Positions 42,815 through 50,672 of a stretch of DNA of 64,000 nucleotides are shown one piece after another; position 1 is the first letter of the stretch, and each line of letters starts with the position of its first letter. Under the pieces are notes generated by a model that saw only the letters and a list, made by a program, of their open reading frames with translations, had not been told where the DNA came from and ran no database searches. The position numbers and the translations under genes are program-made. Where the stretch lies: contig NZ_JADQDP010000002.1 of NCBI RefSeq assembly GCF_015694735.1, positions 806,001 to 870,000 on the forward strand, written 5' to 3'. The stretch is from Hymenobacter properus. GTDB taxonomy: Bacteria > Bacteroidota > Bacteroidia > Cytophagales > Hymenobacteraceae.

Positions 42815-43900
42815 TTACAGTTCACAGCTATTCAGCAGCGGGAGCAGCACGGCGGTGTGCTGTTCGGTCTGTTCCACGCGCAGGCGCTGTTGGCCGAGCA
42901 GGTGGTATTTGGTTTCCAGCTGCGCAAAGCCATTTTGGTTGGTTTCCAGGCGGATGGTTTTCTGCTGGCGGTTGTGCTGAATGCGCAGTAGTCCCTCGCT
43001 GTGCGCCGTGATGGTGATGACGAGCGGTGTTTTCGGCAGCATCACGTTGTGCTGAATCACGTGGTCGATGACGGCTTGCAGGCTCAGGTGGGGCAGGTAG
43101 TGGGTGGCAAAGCCCGGCGGCACCCACACGTTGATGCGCAGGCCGTCACCGTAGCGGGCGCGCAGCAGCGAGGCGTAGGTACGAATAAACGCGAGCTCGC
43201 CCTGCAAAGGCACCAGTTCGTGCGCAGCATCGGCGGCCGTGCGCGGGCGGGCGTTGGGGCCGGCTTGCAGCAGGTAGCGGTACACGCGGGCCAGGTCGTC
43301 CACAAACTGTTCGGCCTGGGCGGGGTCTTCGCCAATCAGCAGCGATAAGGAATTGAGGCTGTTGAAGAGAAAGTGCGGGTTGAGCTGGCGCTTCAGCGTA
43401 TCGAACTGGTGCTGGAGGTTGGCCCGCTTCAGCTCATCGTTGTCGGCCTGGTGGCGGTCCCACTGGCCGTAGGAGTAGAAGATGCTTAGGGCCAAGCACA
43501 AAAACACAGCGAACAACGCGCCCAGCACCAAAATGGGCTCTACCGCCGCCCTCGTAAAGCGCACGCCGGTGGCCGGCACCAGGCTGTATACCCACACGTC
43601 GAGCACGGCCAGCCCGGCCGTGAGCCCGCCCACCAGCGCCAACATGGTGATGGTGCGCGGCACGGCCTGCCACAGGTGCGGAAACCGCCTCACGGCCCAG
43701 CGCACCGCCACCGTCAGCACCACCACGGAAAACCAGTACAGCACTGCCACCAACAGCGTGCCCGCCACAAACGGCCGCCATCCCCCAAAGTAGCGAGCCC
43801 CCATCAGGTAGTAGTTGCCGAGCGGAAACAGCAACGGCATCATGGTGAGGTGATACCACCACTCCGGCTTGGAGAAAAAACGGGGGCGCAGCTCAGGCAT
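42815..43900 (-). CDS. LytS-type kinase, probably catalytically dead
   Basis: A protein of 361 residues with four membrane helices in residues 15-165. The His box is complete (QLNPHFLFNSLNSLSLLIG). In the ATPase domain the N box, VENAVKHN in its neighbours, reads IDHVIQHN, so the ATP/Mg Asn is His, and the G box reads GFAQLETKYHLL without GLxN. I infer a pseudokinase that may only dimerise with the sister kinases. ATG 43900 is used; the frame continues to 43999 inside a repeat. It is next to the LytTR gene at 44074. Confidence 0.82.
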   Translation of the reverse strand: MPELRPRFFSKPEWWYHLTMMPLLFPLGNYYLMGARYFGGWRPFVAGTLLVAVLYWFSVVVLTVAVRWAVRRFPHLWQAVPRTITMLALVGGLTAGLAVLDVWVYSLVPATGVRFTRAAVEPILVLGALFAVFLCLALSIFYSYGQWDRHQADNDELKRANLQHQFDTLKRQLNPHFLFNSLNSLSLLIGEDPAQAEQFVDDLARVYRYLLQAGPNARPRTAADAAHELVPLQGELAFIRTYASLLRARYGDGLRINVWVPPGFATHYLPHLSLQAVIDHVIQHNVMLPKTPLVITITAHSEGLLRIQHNRQQKTIRLETNQNGFAQLETKYHLLGQQRLRVEQTEQHTAVLLPLLNSCEL

Positions 43901-43947
43901 GTTTGGTTGAGGTAGCGTAATACAGGACGTAATGCGGCGCGCAAAAA

Positions 43948-44075
43948 GAAACGTCATGCTGAGCGAAGTCGAAGCATCGCTACCGCGCAAGTAATCCAAT
44001 AGCTTGGGTTTAGTGTTGCGGTAGCGATGCTTCGGCTGCGCTCAGCATGACATTCTAAAATCAGCATGACGTTCT
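43948..44075. repeat. Dispersed palindromic repeat, copy A7, plus half copy
   Basis: Arms AGAAACGTCATGCTGAGCGA and complement, plus an extra right half-arm TCAGCATGACGTTCT at 44061-44075 that ends at the stop codon of the LytTR gene. It lies in the 173-base gap between regulator and pseudokinase genes. Confidence 0.82.
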
Positions 44076-44859
44076 ATTTGCCCATCCACGTCTTGAAGTC
44101 GCTCACTTTCTCGCGGCTCACAAGGGCCTCCTTCTCAAAGTGCGGGCGCAGGGTGAGGGCCAGGCGGTTGCCGAAGTAGGGCTGCATCTGGTCCACGGCC
44201 TGGTGCGTGACAAGCATGCCGCGGTTGATGCGGAAAAAGCGGGCCGGGTCCAGCGCTTCGGTCAATTCATCGAGGGTGTAGTCGACCAGGAATTTCTGGC
44301 CCGTGTGCGTGCCGAAAAAGCTGTACCGCTCGTCGGTGTAGAAATAGGCGATGTCGCCGGTTTCGACGGAGAGCATGCGCTGGCCCTGCCGCACCAGGAA
44401 GCGCTGGCGGTACTCGCGCGGCGCCTGTTTCTGCAGCTGCTGCAGCAGCTTGTCGATGTTAAGGGCGGCGGTTTCGGGGTTGGCGGGGCCGCGCAGGTCC
44501 TCGTATTTCTGCAGGCTGCGCTTGAGCTCGTCGCGCTGCACGGGTTTGAGCAGGTAGTCGATGCTGTTGATTTTGAAGGCCTGCAGCGCGTATTCGTCGT
44601 AGCTGGTGGTGAAGATGACGGTGCTGCGAACGGGCGTGCGCTCAAAAATCTCGAAGCTCTGCCCGTCGGCCAGCTCGATGTCCAGGAAAATCAAGTCGGG
44701 CTCGGCCTGGCCGGCGGCGCGGCGCGCTTCAAACCACTCCACCGTGTCTTCGATGCTGGCCGTGACGCCCTCCACGGCCAGGTCGGGGGCCACTTCCTGC
44801 AAGAGCTTGCGCAGCTTGCGGACGGCCAGTTCTTCGTCTTCAACAATCAGGGCATTCAT
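44074..44859 (-). CDS. LytTR-family response regulator of the four-kinase cluster
   Basis: A protein of 261 residues. Receiver: ALIVEDEEL (acidic pair), LIFLDIELADGQSFEI (phospho-acceptor Asp), YLLKPVQRDEL. LytTR domain about 155-260: RQRFLVRQGQRMLSVETGDI, FFRINRGMLVTHQAVDQM, EKVSDFKTWMGK at the end. It overlaps the kinase at 44856 by four bases (ATGA). It is the only regulator for the four kinases between 42.8 and 48.7 kb. The 21-bp-period arrays at 46109, 48767 and 48934 are its likely binding sites. Confidence 0.9.
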   Translation of the reverse strand: MNALIVEDEELAVRKLRKLLQEVAPDLAVEGVTASIEDTVEWFEARRAAGQAEPDLIFLDIELADGQSFEIFERTPVRSTVIFTTSYDEYALQAFKINSIDYLLKPVQRDELKRSLQKYEDLRGPANPETAALNIDKLLQQLQKQAPREYRQRFLVRQGQRMLSVETGDIAYFYTDERYSFFGTHTGQKFLVDYTLDELTEALDPARFFRINRGMLVTHQAVDQMQPYFGNRLALTLRPHFEKEALVSREKVSDFKTWMGK

Positions 44860-45962
44860 AAATTGGGGGGAGTTGTGGCCAGCAGGGGCAGGGTGACGGT
44901 AAAATAGCTCGAATCGGCCTCGATGACGGGCTGTTCGGCGGGGGTGAGGAGCTGGTAGCGGGCCTGAATATTGGCCAGCCCGATGCCGGTGGACTCGAAG
45001 CCGCCCGCGCGGGCGGCTTTCTTCTGGAGGTTGTTGCGCACCCGCAGCCGGCCCTGCGCGGTGGTGGCAATGTCGATAAGCAGCGGCCGGTGGGGCAGAA
45101 TCACGTTGTGCTTCACGGCATTTTCCACCAGCAGCTGCAGCGTGAGCGGCGGCAGGCGGTGCTGGCGCAGGCTGGGCTCCACGTTTACGCTGAGGTGCAG
45201 GCCGGGGCCGTGGCGGGTTTTCAGCAGGTGGTAATAAGAGTCGATAAAGGCCAGCTCGCAGTCCAGCGTGGTCAACTCGTCGTGCCGCTCGGCGCCGTTA
45301 TCGGGCTGGCCGGGGGCGGGACCGTGGCTTTGCAGCAGGTAGCGGTACACCCGCGCCATCTCGTCCACGAACTGCTCGGCCTTGGCGGGCTCATCGGCGA
45401 TGAGGGAGGATAGAGAGTTGAAGCTGTTGAACAGAAAGTGCGGGCTGACCTGGCTTTTCAGGCCCTGCAGCTGGCCGCTGAGGTTTTCGCGCTTGAGCGT
45501 TTCGCGGTCCATTTGCTGCTGCCGCCACTGGCTCAGGGCGTGAAACGACTCGTAGAGGCCGATGACCAGCACCAGCGCAATCAGGTTCAGGGTGTACACT
45601 TTCAGCAGGGCTGGGTAGCTCACCGTGGAGCCAAACAGCCGAAAATGGATGTACAGCGCCGCCACCATCGCCAGAAACACCCCCGACAGCGTCACGTGCG
45701 CCAGCAGCGTGAGCCCCACCCGCCACAGCGTCTGCTCGAAGCGCGGCAGGCGCTGGCTGATGCGCTCCGACACCCAGTTTTGCGCCAGAAAGGTAGTCGA
45801 CAGCAGCACCAGATTTAGCAGCGTGGCCCCGGCAAACGTGCGCAGGCTATGCCAGTAGGCCGGCCCCACCAGCAAGTAGCTGAACAGCACCAGAAACCAC
45901 GGCATCGTGAGGGCAAAACCCCAACGAAGGCGGGAACTGAGCTGGGCCGGAAACTGCGGCAT
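44856..45962 (-). CDS. LytS-type sensor histidine kinase, intact
   Basis: A protein of 368 residues. Four membrane helices in residues 15-165. His box QVSPHFLFNSFNSLSSLIA, N box LQLLVENAVKHNVILPHRP and G box STGIGLANIQARYQLL are all complete, so this is the active kinase that pairs with the overlapping LytTR gene. ATG 45962 (MPQFPAQLSS) is preferred over GTG 45992, which is only a few bases after the predicted transcription start. A candidate promoter and a four-site LytTR array lie upstream. Confidence 0.88.
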   Translation of the reverse strand: MPQFPAQLSSRLRWGFALTMPWFLVLFSYLLVGPAYWHSLRTFAGATLLNLVLLSTTFLAQNWVSERISQRLPRFEQTLWRVGLTLLAHVTLSGVFLAMVAALYIHFRLFGSTVSYPALLKVYTLNLIALVLVIGLYESFHALSQWRQQQMDRETLKRENLSGQLQGLKSQVSPHFLFNSFNSLSSLIADEPAKAEQFVDEMARVYRYLLQSHGPAPGQPDNGAERHDELTTLDCELAFIDSYYHLLKTRHGPGLHLSVNVEPSLRQHRLPPLTLQLLVENAVKHNVILPHRPLLIDIATTAQGRLRVRNNLQKKAARAGGFESTGIGLANIQARYQLLTPAEQPVIEADSSYFTVTLPLLATTPPNL

Positions 45963-46013
45963 GGCGAAGGACAATTCAGGAGCCGAAAGCACCAGGAAAT
46001 AGGAGTAGCGAGG

Positions 46014-46044
46014 GAAAGATAATCAAGTGAAAACCGGGGCCCAA
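46014..46044 (-). promoter_or_regulatory. Candidate promoter of the kinase/LytTR operon
   Basis: On the minus strand -33 TTG (46042-46044) and -7 TATCTTTC (46014-46021, one mismatch to TAnnTTTG) are 20 bases apart. The LytTR array begins 65 bases upstream. Confidence 0.5.
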
Positions 46045-46108
46045 ACGGGCGGATTTGTGGCCTTGGCCCGTCCGCCGCGTAACCCCCGAAATTGAATGCC
46101 GAGCCGGT

Positions 46109-46180
46109 TGAATCCTACCTGTCGGCGCATGAGCTGCACTGTTCAGTGCGTGAATTGTAGGGGAGGGCGCTTGAACTGTG
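46109..46180 (-). promoter_or_regulatory. Four-site LytTR-like array before the kinase/LytTR operon
   Basis: TGAATCCTA (46109), TGAGCTGCA (46130), TGAATTGTA (46151) and TGAACTGTG (46172) start exactly 21 bases apart. On the minus strand the best sites read ACAATTCA and ACAGTTCA, near the LytTR consensus. It suggests autoregulation by the LytTR protein. The rest of the 446-base gap (46181-46408) holds no gene that I can see. Confidence 0.65.
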
Positions 46181-46408
46181 GCGAGCTAGTCCACCGCCGA
46201 CATGGCCTGAGCACCTGGCTTCGCGTGGTTTGAAGAGTTCAGCCAGGTATTGTCAAAAAGATGAAAAATAAATGTTTAGCGGTCAAGACAAGCGTTTCAG
46301 GGCCACCGTGCTTCAAAGTTGCAGGCGCTTAAACCGGGGCTCAAGCTGCAGTTGCATCAATTGCGAATTTGCCAGCCTCAACTGCTTGGTGGTGCGCTCC
46401 AATAATGC

Positions 46409-47551
46409 TCAGGTAGCCGGCGCCAGCAGTGGCACCGTTACGGTGAAGTGTTCGGCGTCGGCCTTCACCAGCGGCATGGCTTGGGCCAGCAGCTGGTAGC
46501 GGGCCGCAATGTTGGCCAGGCCCACGTGGTTGGAGTCGACGCGGGTGTTTTTGGGCTGGGTGTTGTTGCGCACGCGCAGCCCGCCGGCGGGGGTGGTGGC
46601 AATGTCGATGAGCAGGGGCTTGTGGGTTTGGATGACGTTGTGCTTCACCGCGTTTTCCACCAGCATTTGCAGCGTGAGGGGCGGCAGGCGGTGGCCCAGA
46701 AACTCCTCCTTAACGCGGATGCGTAGGTGCAGGCCGGAGCCGTGGCGGGTTTTCAGCAGGTGGAAATACGACTGAATAAAGGCCAGCTCCACGGCCAGCG
46801 GCGTGAGCTCCTGCTCGTTGGTTTGCAGCAGGTAGCGGTACACGTTGGCCATCTCGTCCACAAATTCTTCGGCCCGGCGGGGCTCGTCGGCAATGAGCGA
46901 CGACAGTGAGTTGAGGGTATTGAACAGGAAATGCGGGTTAACCTGGTTTTTCAGGCTCTGGAGCTGGCCCTGCAGGCTGGCCTTGCGGCGCTGCTCGAAG
47001 TTAATTTTGCTGGCCTGCCACTGCCCCAGCAGGTAAAACGCCTCGTACATGAGCACCACCAGCAGCAGCACCACCAAATCGAAGGCGTAAAACAGCAGCG
47101 GCACCAGGGTCGGCTTCAACGAAATGCCCAGCGTGCGCGACACCCACTCCTGCGTGCGGGGCACCACTTTAGCCGTGGAAAAAAATTCCTCCACCGAAAT
47201 GGTGGTGCCGAACAAGTGCAGGTAGGAAAACAGCGCCACCGTGGCCACCAGAAAGCAGGCCGACACGGTCAGGCACACCAGTACGTTGGCGACCACCCGG
47301 CGGCCGGTTTGGTGCAGGTCGGGGTAGCGCTGCACCACGGCGCTGGTGGCCCGGTTCAGCCCCCAAAACCAGCGGTCGACCAGCAGAGCCATCAGCAGCG
47401 TGGCCCCCACGAAGGACACGGGCCGGCTCAGGTAGGCCGGCCCCACCAGGAGGTGGCACGTGAGCGGCACCGCCCAGGGCAGCACCAGCACGCGATGCCA
47501 GTGCTGGCGGAACCGGAACCGCCCCAACCAGGAAAGTCGAGCGGTTTGCAT
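46409..47551 (-). CDS. LytS-type sensor histidine kinase, intact, no own regulator
   Basis: A protein of 380 residues with four membrane helices in residues 25-180. His box QVNPHFLFNTLNSLSSLIA, N box LQMLVENAVKHNVIQTHKP and G box HVGLANIAARYQLLA are all present. It is closely related to the kinase at 44856 (same ENAVKHN and ARYQLL words), so it arose by duplication. Its start shares one base with the stop of the kinase upstream (TGATG). No regulator gene is attached. Confidence 0.87.
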   Translation of the reverse strand: MQTARLSWLGRFRFRQHWHRVLVLPWAVPLTCHLLVGPAYLSRPVSFVGATLLMALLVDRWFWGLNRATSAVVQRYPDLHQTGRRVVANVLVCLTVSACFLVATVALFSYLHLFGTTISVEEFFSTAKVVPRTQEWVSRTLGISLKPTLVPLLFYAFDLVVLLLVVLMYEAFYLLGQWQASKINFEQRRKASLQGQLQSLKNQVNPHFLFNTLNSLSSLIADEPRRAEEFVDEMANVYRYLLQTNEQELTPLAVELAFIQSYFHLLKTRHGSGLHLRIRVKEEFLGHRLPPLTLQMLVENAVKHNVIQTHKPLLIDIATTPAGGLRVRNNTQPKNTRVDSNHVGLANIAARYQLLAQAMPLVKADAEHFTVTVPLLAPAT

Positions 47552-48651
47552 CAGGACGCCAGCAATTGAACCGCCACCGAAAACTGCGCCTCATCGGCCT
47601 CCACCTGCACGGCATTGGGGCAGCCCAGTTCCTGGTAGCGGGCCTGCAAGGCACCTAGGCTTTCCGACGAGTTGGCCACGCGCACCGAGCGGCGCTGGCG
47701 GTTGTTGTGCACGCGCACCTGGCCGGCTGTTGTGGTGGCCACGGCAATGCGCAGGGGCCGGGTGGGCGACACCACGTTGTATTGAATGGCGTTGTCGACC
47801 AGCGTTTGCAGCGTCAGCGGCAGCAGCCCATTCGCCTGCTGCCGGTCGAGGGCCGGCAGGGGCGCAATGTCGAGCTCCAGGCCCGCGCCGTAGCGGGTGC
47901 GCAGCAGGTAAGCGTAGGAATGCAGGTGGCGCAACTCGGCCTCCAGGGTGGTGAGGTTGGGCTGGCCGGGCAGCAGGCCGGGGCGGTGTGCCTGGAGCAG
48001 GTAGCGGTACACCTGGGCCATCTCGTCCACGAACCGCTCGGCGTGCTGCGGGTCTTCGCCGATGAGGACGGACAGGGAGTTGAGGCTGTTGAAGAGAAAG
48101 TGCGGGCTGATTTGCTGCTTCACCACGTCGAGCTGGCCCCGCAGCTCCTGGTGCTCCAGTTGCTCGACGGCCAGCTGGTTGGTTTGCCACTGGTTGAACG
48201 CCAGCGACACTTCAAAGAGCGCCGCAACAAACACGTTGAAAATCATGACCGATACCACTACCCAAAAGGCCTCGGAAGCCTGGAAGCGGTAGCCGAAGAG
48301 GTGAACGGCGTTGAAAGTCCACATCGTGAAAAAGGTGCCGAGGCCGGTGGTCAGGCCCATGGCCAGGGCGTAGGCGCCGAAGCGCTTCAGGCTTTGGTGC
48401 GGTTCGGGGTAGCGCTGAAAAACGCTCTCGGTAAGGTAGTTGAGCGGCGCCAGGCAGGCGGCGGCCAGCACGTACAGGATGGCCGTCGCGCCGAGGAAGG
48501 TTTGCCAGTCGGCGAAGTAGCGCTGCCCAAAATACACATAGCCATACACCGGCACGCACACGGTGGCAATCCAGCGGTAGAGGCTAGTCTGGCTCGTGCT
48601 GGGCCGCAGGCCTTTCAGCAGGATGCGCAGCAGGAGCGGGTCACGCGGCAC
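47551..48651 (-). CDS. LytS-type kinase with degenerate G box
   Basis: A protein of about 366 residues with four to five membrane helices. His box QISPHFLFNSLNSLSVLIG and N box LQTLVDNAIQYNVVSPTRP are kept, but the G box reads SESLGALQARYQELG, lacking GLxN, so activity is doubtful. The open frame reaches 48690, but that TTG lies within a -7 box (TAATTTTG, 48688-48695); GTG 48651 is therefore chosen as the start. It is the first gene of a two-kinase operon and sits next to a LytTR-like array. Confidence 0.8.
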   Translation of the reverse strand: MPRDPLLLRILLKGLRPSTSQTSLYRWIATVCVPVYGYVYFGQRYFADWQTFLGATAILYVLAAACLAPLNYLTESVFQRYPEPHQSLKRFGAYALAMGLTTGLGTFFTMWTFNAVHLFGYRFQASEAFWVVVSVMIFNVFVAALFEVSLAFNQWQTNQLAVEQLEHQELRGQLDVVKQQISPHFLFNSLNSLSVLIGEDPQHAERFVDEMAQVYRYLLQAHRPGLLPGQPNLTTLEAELRHLHSYAYLLRTRYGAGLELDIAPLPALDRQQANGLLPLTLQTLVDNAIQYNVVSPTRPLRIAVATTTAGQVRVHNNRQRRSVRVANSSESLGALQARYQELGCPNAVQVEADEAQFSVAVQLLAS

Positions 48652-48687
48652 GGCCGATGGGGCAGAAAGCAAGCTAAGAATACCGGG

Positions 48688-48695
48688 CAAAATTA
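48688..48695 (-). promoter_or_regulatory. -7 box of the two-kinase operon
   Basis: TAATTTTG on the minus strand is a full TAnnTTTG match. Transcription would start near 48682, which excludes the upstream TTG start of the kinase. No clear -33 TTG. Confidence 0.5.
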
Positions 48696-48766
48696 AATGG
48701 AGCGCCTAGTGGGCGTGCAGAAGCTAAATTACAAGGACTGTTCGGGTTATCACCCTCCGGCCCGCA

Positions 48767-48838
48767 TGGATTGCACCATTTCGCGCGTGAACTGTGCAAA
48801 CCGCCGCGCGAACTGCGCGACCAGTTGCATGAACCGCT
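48767..48838 (-). promoter_or_regulatory. Four-site LytTR-like array facing the kinase operon
   Basis: TGGATTGCA (48767), TGAACTGTG (48788), CGAACTGCG (48809) and TGAACCGCT (48830) start exactly 21 bases apart. On the minus strand they read towards the kinases with ACAGTTCA as the best site. Confidence 0.68.
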
Positions 48839-48933
48839 GTGCGTAGAGTAAGGAGACGTAAGGCTGGGCGGAATTAAACCACTGACATTCAGATTGAAAT
48901 AGGGGACGGGTGTGCCGTGGCAGGTCAGTTGAG

Positions 48934-49005
48934 TGCAATTGAGGAAATGCTGCTGCCAGTTGAAGTCCTAATTATTCCGGTTCATGTCATACAAACTGCA
49001 ATTGG
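48934..49005 (+). promoter_or_regulatory. Four-site LytTR-like array facing the lipoprotein gene
   Basis: TGCAATTGA (48934), GCCAGTTGA (48955), TCCGGTTCA (48976) and TGCAATTGG (48997) start exactly 21 bases apart on the plus strand. The next 21-base step, 49018, is the -33 TTG of a good promoter, the usual placement for activation. Confidence 0.68.
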
Positions 49006-49017
49006 CTGCACGGGCCG

Positions 49018-49049
49018 TTGGGTACCCCTGCCCCGGCCCGGAATCTTTG
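49018..49049 (+). promoter_or_regulatory. Promoter of the lipocalin-like lipoprotein gene
   Basis: -33 TTG at 49018-49020 and -7 AATCTTTG at 49042-49049 (one mismatch to TAnnTTTG), 21 bases apart. A leader of about 115 bases follows, containing TTTTTTCTGCA twice (49128-49138 and 49162-49172). Confidence 0.6.
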
Positions 49050-49172
49050 CATCGTCAACTGGCCAACGGAGCTGCATACTGATGCACTCCAAAAGGGTAG
49101 CTGGCTCACAACCTGCATACTAACACCTTTTTTCTGCAAACTCATTTTTCACACCCTCACATTTTTTCTGCA

Positions 49173-49670
49173 ATGAAACGCTTCGCCCTCCTCGCCCTCT
49201 CCGCCGCCACGCTGCTCGCCACCGCCTGCAAAAAGGACTCGGAAAACACCCCGGCCCCCCAGCCCAAAACCACCGAGCAGCTGCTCAGCGCCAATGTGTG
49301 GCGCATGACGGCCATCACCGCCAACCCCGGCCTGCAAACCAGCACCGGCGCCATCGTCACCGACATCTACCCCTTCGTGCCGAACTGCACCAAGGACGAC
49401 ACCCAGCAGTTCGTAGCCAGCGGTCAGTTTAAGATGGACGAAGGCGCCAGCAAGTGCGACACCAACGACCCGCAAACCACCACCGGCACCTGGACCAGCG
49501 CCAAATCCGGCAACGACACCAACGTGAACGTGACCGTGAGCGGCGGCACCCTGCACCTGAAAGTGCTCGAGGTGAGCGACACCCAGTTGAAGGTGGTCAC
49601 CAACGACGACGTGTTCGGCATTGGCACCGGCACCAGCGTGGCCTACACCCTCACCTACACCAAGCAGTAG
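49173..49670 (+). CDS. Lipocalin-like lipoprotein
   Basis: A protein of 165 residues. Lipobox LLATACKKD, Cys at residue 19. The rest is an eight-strand beta pattern with NVWRMTAITANPG and NCTKDDTQQFVASGQFKMDE, then the second Cys of an apparent disulphide (SKCDTNDPQTTTGTW), as in Bacteroidota lipocalin_4/5 domains. The codon use and TTTTTTCTGCA leader match neighbouring envelope genes. It likely binds or shields something at the cell surface. It is the first plus-strand gene of a run of three. Confidence 0.78.
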   Translation: MKRFALLALSAATLLATACKKDSENTPAPQPKTTEQLLSANVWRMTAITANPGLQTSTGAIVTDIYPFVPNCTKDDTQQFVASGQFKMDEGASKCDTNDPQTTTGTWTSAKSGNDTNVNVTVSGGTLHLKVLEVSDTQLKVVTNDDVFGIGTGTSVAYTLTYTKQ

Positions 49671-49838
49671 GGTTAGGCGCACGGCATAGGCCCAGCATTT
49701 TTCATCCAATTCATTTCGTGGTGCGGGCGGCCGGAGGCTCACTTCGGCCGCCCCAAATGCTGCCCCGCCGCTGGGGCCAGCCACTGCTTTTGCCCATTTC
49801 ATCGCTGCACTCCCCACTGCTCCTTCCTTTTTTCTGTC

Positions 49839-50609
49839 ATGAAAAAAATATTCACTTTCGCCCTAGCGGCTGCCCTGCTGGCCGGTCAGGCCCAGGCCCA
49901 AACCCGCCCCGCCGCCCGCCCGGCTACTCATCCAGCCGCCAAATCCCTCGTTAAGCGCCCTGCTGCCCCTGCGCCCAAGCCCGCCGCTATGCCCGCTGCC
50001 CAGCCGCAGCCCGCCCCGGTGGCCGCCGCACCGGTAGCCCGCCCTGCCGAAGCCGACCGCACCAGCAGCCCGGAGCCATTGGGTAAAACGCTGTCGCTGA
50101 AAAAGGCGGCTGACCGCTCCTTTAGTAAAGGCTCCAGCGCCCTCAACCTGGGCGTGGGCTTCGGGCTGGGCTACAACTACACCACCGGCAGCAACACCTC
50201 CCAAACGCCTGCTCTGAGCCTGAGCTACATGTACGGTGTGGGCAATGCCGGCCCCGGCGCCATCAGCGTGGGCGCCCTGGTGGGTTACAAGAGCATTACC
50301 TGGAAAGACGGCAGCGAAAGCGCTACGCTGCGCAACATCTACGCTGGGGCTCGCGGCGCCTTTCACTACGGCTTCCACAACCCCCACCTCGACGCCTACG
50401 CCGGCCTGGGCGTGGGCCTGCGCGTGGCGTCTTATACCGACAGCTACAACGGCGGCGGGCTCAGCCAGAGCCAGACCAACAGCGGCAGCCAGGTGGAAGT
50501 GAACAGCTTCGCGGGCGTCCGCTACTTCTTCTCGGAGGCCATCGGGGCCTTTGCCGAGCTCGGCAACGACACGAGCTACCTCAAGCTCGGCCTCAACGCC
50601 CGCTTCTAA
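49839..50609 (+). CDS. Outer-membrane barrel with Pro/Ala-rich N-terminal linker
   Basis: A protein of 256 residues: signal peptide residues 1-21 (MKKIFTFALAAALLAGQAQA), a low-complexity linker to about residue 75 (APKPAAMPAAQPQPAPVAAA), then a beta-barrel of about 170 residues ending LKLGLNARF (terminal Phe). NLGVGFGLGYNY and NIYAGARGAFHYGF are typical strands. The linker could bind peptidoglycan or pass through it. It follows the lipocalin-like gene by 168 bases. Confidence 0.75.
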   Translation: MKKIFTFALAAALLAGQAQAQTRPAARPATHPAAKSLVKRPAAPAPKPAAMPAAQPQPAPVAAAPVARPAEADRTSSPEPLGKTLSLKKAADRSFSKGSSALNLGVGFGLGYNYTTGSNTSQTPALSLSYMYGVGNAGPGAISVGALVGYKSITWKDGSESATLRNIYAGARGAFHYGFHNPHLDAYAGLGVGLRVASYTDSYNGGGLSQSQTNSGSQVEVNSFAGVRYFFSEAIGAFAELGNDTSYLKLGLNARF

Positions 50610-50672
50610 CTGATGCCCGGTATCTGCCTTTGGGGCTGCCTGCATTCTATACTCCTCAGCTTTCTCTCCCTT

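Noticed and set aside
48750..48938. Small peptide frame with a heptad-like pattern (minus strand)
   Set aside because: The regular pattern comes from the 21-base operator array, not from a coiled coil.
48767..49005. CRISPR array
   Set aside because: The period is 21 bases with degenerate 9-base half-sites and no spacers of unique length; no cas genes are near.
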